Source of the DNA: Phaeobacter sp. 22II1-1F12B
Lineage (GTDB): Bacteria; Pseudomonadota; Alphaproteobacteria; Rhodobacterales; Rhodobacteraceae
Direction: 5' to 3'
NCBI RefSeq assembly: GCF_002210165.1
Contig: NZ_AQQP01000002.1
Span: 310,001-374,000, forward strand
DNA: 64,000 nucleotides
Both the position numbers and the translations under genes were made by a program. Shown here one piece after another: positions 60,842 to 64,000 of this stretch; the first letter of the stretch is position 1; each line of letters starts with the position of its first letter. The notes beneath the pieces were generated by a model, which did no database searches, was not told the origin of the DNA, and saw nothing but the letters and a program-made list of their open reading frames with translations.

Positions 60842-61630
60842 CTATCTCGGGAAAAGGAAGCTCACGATAATCCGCGCGCCCCAATCATCCGGCCCGTTTG
60901 CCGTCGTATCCGCCCAATAGCGGACCCCGCCGCCGATGCTGACGAGGTTCGATCCGATCTTGGTGACCTTGGTGACTGTAAAGTTGATCGGCACACCGCT
61001 GTCATCTGTCGTCCAGTCATACGTGGCCTCGGAGTTCACGGTAAAGGTCCAGGCGTTTGGCGTGGAATAGCTCAGGAAAGGCTGAAAAAAGGTCGAATCG
61101 ATCTCGGTATCGCCATCTACGTCCCAGAGATGGTTTGCCAAGGCCCCTATCGTCCACGGCCCTGCCTGCTTTAGCACGACGCCTGTGATACCGGCTGCAA
61201 ACTCATCCGCGCTCAGGTTGTCACCGCCCGTCGGTAAAAGGAAAGCCGGTCCGACCCCCCAGATCAACCCGCCGGCAGTCGGTGCTTTGGGCGAGAAAAA
61301 GAAGCTTTGGGTGATGTCGCCAAGACCGGACTGAGAGGTACCGGGAATAACGTCCTTTTGATCGATAAAGGGGATGATCGTGCGCGAGATCAGGTTCCAG
61401 TTCTCACCGATGGAAATGGGGATCACCGGCTGGAAATTGACAAAGCTGCGAGAGCCGTCGCCATTTGGCCCATACCCTTCGTCATAGTTGAACTGGTAGG
61501 GAACGCTGATCAGCGCCGCAACCGGGTTGCTTAGTTGTTTCGCAAGATCCTGTGCGTCCTGCGCCGCGGCAGGTCCCATGGAAAGCAGCGATGTAACGGT
61601 GACGACTTTCAGGAAATCCGGACAATTCAT
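60842..61630 (-). CDS. Outer-membrane beta-barrel, MetA-pathway phenol degradation-like
   Basis: A 262-residue protein with an N-terminal signal peptide (about 1-23, ending AAA) and alternating strands of barrel type; the end IIVSFLFPR has a terminal aromatic-rich strand. It resembles the Phenol_MetA_deg family of putative outer-membrane channels, often linked to uptake of small aromatic or hydrophobic compounds. GGAGGCGCGCA precedes the ATG. It lies upstream of the ABC importer on the same strand, suggesting outer-membrane entry for the same substrate; this is inference. Confidence 0.78.
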   Translation of the reverse strand: MNCPDFLKVVTVTSLLSMGPAAAQDAQDLAKQLSNPVAALISVPYQFNYDEGYGPNGDGSRSFVNFQPVIPISIGENWNLISRTIIPFIDQKDVIPGTSQSGLGDITQSFFFSPKAPTAGGLIWGVGPAFLLPTGGDNLSADEFAAGITGVVLKQAGPWTIGALANHLWDVDGDTEIDSTFFQPFLSYSTPNAWTFTVNSEATYDWTTDDSGVPINFTVTKVTKIGSNLVSIGGGVRYWADTTANGPDDWGARIIVSFLFPR

Positions 61631-61746
61631 TGCGCGCCTCCAAATAGCTCAAATCAACCTTGGGTAGATTTAGCCACAAGTTGCCGTCGCGCGATAGTCC
61701 TTTGTTAATAATTTCTTAACAGTTTCACCCGGCCCAGCAAATGGGT

Positions 61747-62394
61747 CTAAGTTGTCAGCAGCCGCAACCCCTGCGTCACATCCGAGCGCACCGCCAGACG
61801 GAGTCCCGGTTCATCTCCAGACTTGAGCGCCGCGATGATGAGCTTGTGGTAATGCGGGGGGTCGGTCCGTTTCAGACGACCGTATAGCGCCCGCATGGTC
61901 GGGCCCAGCTGCAGCCAGACGGTTTCTGCGATCGCCAGCATCGCCGGGGCCTGCGCCCGCAGATAGAGCGTGCGATGAAATTCGAGATTTGTGCGGATAT
62001 AACCGACAGCATCGCGATTCACGACGACTTCGCCAATCGTGTGGTTGATGGATTGCAGCCGGTCGATCAGCGCCATATGCGCCCTTGGCAGGGCCCGGCT
62101 GGCCAGCTCGACCTCGAGCAAGGCCCGCAGCGCGGCGAGTTCCTCGATCCGCTCGTTGCTAAGTTCCGGCGTGGACACCCGTCCCGAGCTTGAAAGGAAC
62201 AGGGCGCCCTCGGCCACCAACCGGCGAACGGCCTCACGTGCGGGGGTCATCGAGACATCGTATTCCCGACCGATGCCCCGCAGGGTCAGAGACGCGCCGG
62301 GCGCGATTTCCCCATGCATGATCCGCGTGCGAAGCGCACGGTAAACGCGTTCATGCGCGGCAGGAAAGGCTTCGGTCAGACGCGGGTTCATCAT
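61747..62394 (-). CDS. GntR-family regulator, FCD domain
   Basis: A 215-residue GntR/FadR-type regulator. Residues 15-75 form the winged HTH (VYRALRTRIMHGEIAPGASLTL, REYDVSMTPAREAVRRLVAEG), and residues 85-210 the all-helical FCD ligand domain (EELAALRALLEVELASRAL). FCD domains usually bind metal-chelated carboxylates. It precedes the barrel and ABC genes on the same strand and may control them. Confidence 0.9.
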   Translation of the reverse strand: MMNPRLTEAFPAAHERVYRALRTRIMHGEIAPGASLTLRGIGREYDVSMTPAREAVRRLVAEGALFLSSSGRVSTPELSNERIEELAALRALLEVELASRALPRAHMALIDRLQSINHTIGEVVVNRDAVGYIRTNLEFHRTLYLRAQAPAMLAIAETVWLQLGPTMRALYGRLKRTDPPHYHKLIIAALKSGDEPGLRLAVRSDVTQGLRLLTT

Positions 62395-62428
62395 GTTGTC
62401 CGGTTTGTGATCACAGTTCCGTCACAAG

Positions 62429-63121
62429 TCAACTATCCGAATCGAAGCGATAGCGATGCAGCTTGTTGCCTTCACTGCGCAACCATGCCCGGGGTGCGGC
62501 ATAGGGTCCGTAAAGGTTTTCCACCACGGACCAGAAAGCCGGAGAGTGGTTCATCTCTGCAAGGTGGGCTACCTCATGCGCGGCGACGTAATCCAGAACT
62601 TCGGCAGGCGCGAGAATCAGCCGCCAGGAGAACATGAGATTGCCTTCCGAAGTGCAGGACCCCCAGCGCGACCGCGTATCACGCAACACCAGCCGCGCAT
62701 ACGGTCGTCCCAGCTGCTTCGCATAACCATCGCATGCCGCCGCAAGACGATCGCGCGCCCGGACTTTCAGCCAGGCCTGCAATCGCGGCCCCACCGTTCC
62801 TTCTGGCACGCCAAGTGTCTCATCTTGCAGCAGAATACGACGTCCTTTGATTTGCAGGATTTCCCGGGGGATCCCGTCAACCGGCAGCGAAACGCCCGGC
62901 GCGACGCTTACGTCTTCTTCGCGTCGGTCTAGATGTCCGAGAATCCAGTCCTGCTTTTGCCGCGCAAAATCGAGCGCTTCGGATTCCGGCGTGCCGTTGG
63001 GCAAGGTCAGCGTCACGCGACCGTCAAGCTGTGATATGCGCAGCGTAATCCGCCTTGCCCGGGCAGAACGCCGCATCACGATTGGCACGCCCGGCACGCC
63101 TGGCAGATGATGTTTGCCCAA
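62429..63121 (-). CDS. YgjP-like (DUF45/SprT-type) metallopeptidase
   Basis: A 230-residue protein. The N-terminal RRSARARRITLRIS is the YgjP core; the zinc motif is HEVAHLAEMNH (HExxH plus a third His) with LRDTRSRWGSCTSEGNLMFSW just before it, the hallmark of the YgjP/UPF0758-unlike DUF45 family. Substrate unknown. A TTG at 63121 after GGGGGGCC gives the fullest family N-terminus; an ATG at 63076 is the alternative. The 5' part overlaps the leader of the divergent FYDLN gene. Confidence 0.85.
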   Translation of the reverse strand: MGKHHLPGVPGVPIVMRRSARARRITLRISQLDGRVTLTLPNGTPESEALDFARQKQDWILGHLDRREEDVSVAPGVSLPVDGIPREILQIKGRRILLQDETLGVPEGTVGPRLQAWLKVRARDRLAAACDGYAKQLGRPYARLVLRDTRSRWGSCTSEGNLMFSWRLILAPAEVLDYVAAHEVAHLAEMNHSPAFWSVVENLYGPYAAPRAWLRSEGNKLHRYRFDSDS

Positions 63122-63223
63122 GATGGCCCCCCGAATATGTTCAAAGGCTTTGACAGTACCTACGTCATATGGCAAGCGACCGGAATCGTCGATATGACCA
63201 GAAGCAATTTCAAGGGGACGCCA

Positions 63224-63547
63224 ATGCCCAAGGAAGAATGGGGTACAAAGCGCGTTTGCCCGACAACGGGTAAACGGTTTTACGACCTGAACCAGAATCC
63301 GATCGTCAGCCCGTATACGGGCGAGGTGGTCGAAGTAGACAACGCCAAGGCGCGCATGATTGCCGCCGACGCCGAAGATGCCGCGACAGCAAAGTCGAAA
63401 AAAGCGATGGAGAACGATGACGACGTCGTTCTGGACGATGATGATGTCGATGTGGATCTCGGCGACGATCTTCTCGAAGACGAAGACGACGACGATGATG
63501 TTTCGCTCGACGAAATCGCGGACGTCGCCAGCGACGACGACGATTGA
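63224..63547 (+). CDS. Acidic FYDLN-domain protein (TIGR02300-like)
   Basis: A 107-residue protein of the FYDLN_acid family. MPKEEWGTKRVCPTTGKRFY gives the zinc-ribbon-like start with one cysteine, then NQNPIVSPYTGE, and the last third is almost all acidic (runs of Asp such as DDDDVDVD and DEDDDDDV). Predicted pI is very low. Function unknown; found widely in alphaproteobacteria. AAGGGGACGCCA precedes ATG 63224. Divergent from the YgjP-like gene. Confidence 0.88.
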   Translation: MPKEEWGTKRVCPTTGKRFYDLNQNPIVSPYTGEVVEVDNAKARMIAADAEDAATAKSKKAMENDDDVVLDDDDVDVDLGDDLLEDEDDDDDVSLDEIADVASDDDD

Positions 63548-63622
63548 AGAAAACCTGCGCTTGGGCGGAATTTTTCGCTTGAACCCGCCCAAGCTTGCGC
63601 CTATTCAGCGGCGCACACAATC

Positions 63623-63698
<76 letters not shown>

Positions 63699-63825
63699 AA
63701 CTTCCCTGAAAAATATCTCAACAAGCTGCCACAGGCCTTTGCCCATACCGCGGCTATCATTAGTTGCTCGGACGGTTCCAATATCTAGAGTGTAAGCCCG
63801 CACGCGCCGTTCCTGGCAGAATGGT

Positions 63826-64000
63826 TCACGCCGCCTGCCCACGGTCGGCCCGGTCACGCTTGTCTTCTCGCGCTCGTGTCGTTGGCGCGGCGGCGAGGAG
63901 ACTTAGGGTAAAGGTACTTCCTACCCCCAGTTCGCTGTCGACAGATATCGTCCCGCCCTGAGCCAAGGCAAGCTCGCGTGAAATAGCTAGTCCCAGCCCT
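63826..64000 (-). CDS. Histidine kinase, C-terminal end only (cut by window edge)
   Basis: The minus strand reads [19 protein letters not shown], then [16 protein letters not shown] and ends at TGA (stop 63826-63828). GLGLAI is the G2 box of the kinase ATPase domain and GSTFTL the final strand. The 58 visible codons are the end of a sensor kinase whose body lies beyond base 64000. Stop codon and frame are certain; the full protein is not visible. Confidence 0.85.
   Translation of the reverse strand, partial: GLGLAISRELALAQGGTISVDSELGVGSTFTLSLLAAAPTTRAREDKRDRADRGQAA

Noticed and set aside
63122-63592. Upstream extension of the YgjP-like frame
   Set aside because: It would cover the FYDLN gene on the opposite strand, and the family N-terminus begins near 63121.

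Overview
This 64 kb window is a high-GC chromosomal segment of an alphaproteobacterium, most likely a marine Rhodobacterales (Roseobacter-group) species. Evidence: an fnrL-hemN pair sharing one FNR box; VPLPA-type C-terminal sorting signals on two exported proteins; L-malyl-CoA/beta-methylmalyl-CoA lyase of the ethylmalonyl-CoA pathway; a TrcR (DUF1013) regulator; COQ9; a DUF4130-UdgX fusion; and an RTX protein. Coding density is about 90%. I see no insertion sequence, prophage, integrase or CRISPR array, so this is core genome with unusual genes embedded in it.

Layout. 0-4.5 kb: universal stress protein with an upstream FNR-like box, an anchored glycerophosphodiesterase, then divergent fnrL and hemN. 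4.5-10.3 kb: complete yejABEF peptide/microcin C-type ABC importer (minus strand). 10.5-13.4 kb: membrane-anchored cytochrome c, prephenate dehydratase, a damaged SRPBCC gene, NudC. 13.6-20.3 kb: a 5'-nucleotidase-family phosphoesterase, SRP RNA (ffs), a YpfJ-type metalloprotease, a DUF202 protein, and dnaX-ridA-like-ybaB-recR. 20.4-23.1 kb: a radical SAM/HhH protein translationally coupled to DUF4130-UdgX (DNA repair or modification). 23.2-26.4 kb: ornithine decarboxylase with a long leader, an esterase, TrcR. 26.5-29.4 kb: three exported proteins (RNase T2, a VPLPA-anchored protein, an RTX protein). 29.5-40.2 kb: single genes and small units (quinone oxidoreductase, COQ9, rpsU, tandem SpoIIAA-like, racemase-like, GMC oxidoreductase, LysE, a divergent Lrp regulator/alanine dehydrogenase pair, MscL, GST, YtoQ, a voltage-gated K+ channel ending in a zinc ribbon). 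40.2-49.3 kb: pheS-yrhK-pheT, an MFS transporter, a glutaredoxin-MauE fusion facing a DUF4174 protein, rpmI-rplT, pyk. 49.4-54.7 kb: N-formylglutamate amidohydrolase, DUF1244, a hydrolase, and a D-amino-acid operon dgcN-dgcA-dat. 55-64 kb: mcl1, AraC-GyrI regulator, accA, a nitrate/sulfonate-type ABC importer followed upstream by an outer-membrane barrel and a GntR regulator, a YgjP-like metalloprotease, an acidic FYDLN protein, tRNA-Ala(GGC), and the 3' end of a histidine kinase cut by the window edge.

The most interesting items are the radical SAM + DUF4130-UdgX pair; the dgcN-dgcA-dat D-glutamate/D-amino-acid operon; a 59-bp hairpin/T-tract repeat present in two almost identical copies plus related copies, all at gene ends; the K+ channel with a cytoplasmic CxxC...CxxC module; the one-cysteine glutaredoxin fused to a MauE-like membrane domain; a racemase-fold protein without its catalytic cysteines; and an SRPBCC gene whose 5' part seems to have lost about 20 codons and its frame. 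Start codons were chosen by ribosome-binding sites and family N-termini, so many genes begin inside longer open frames.
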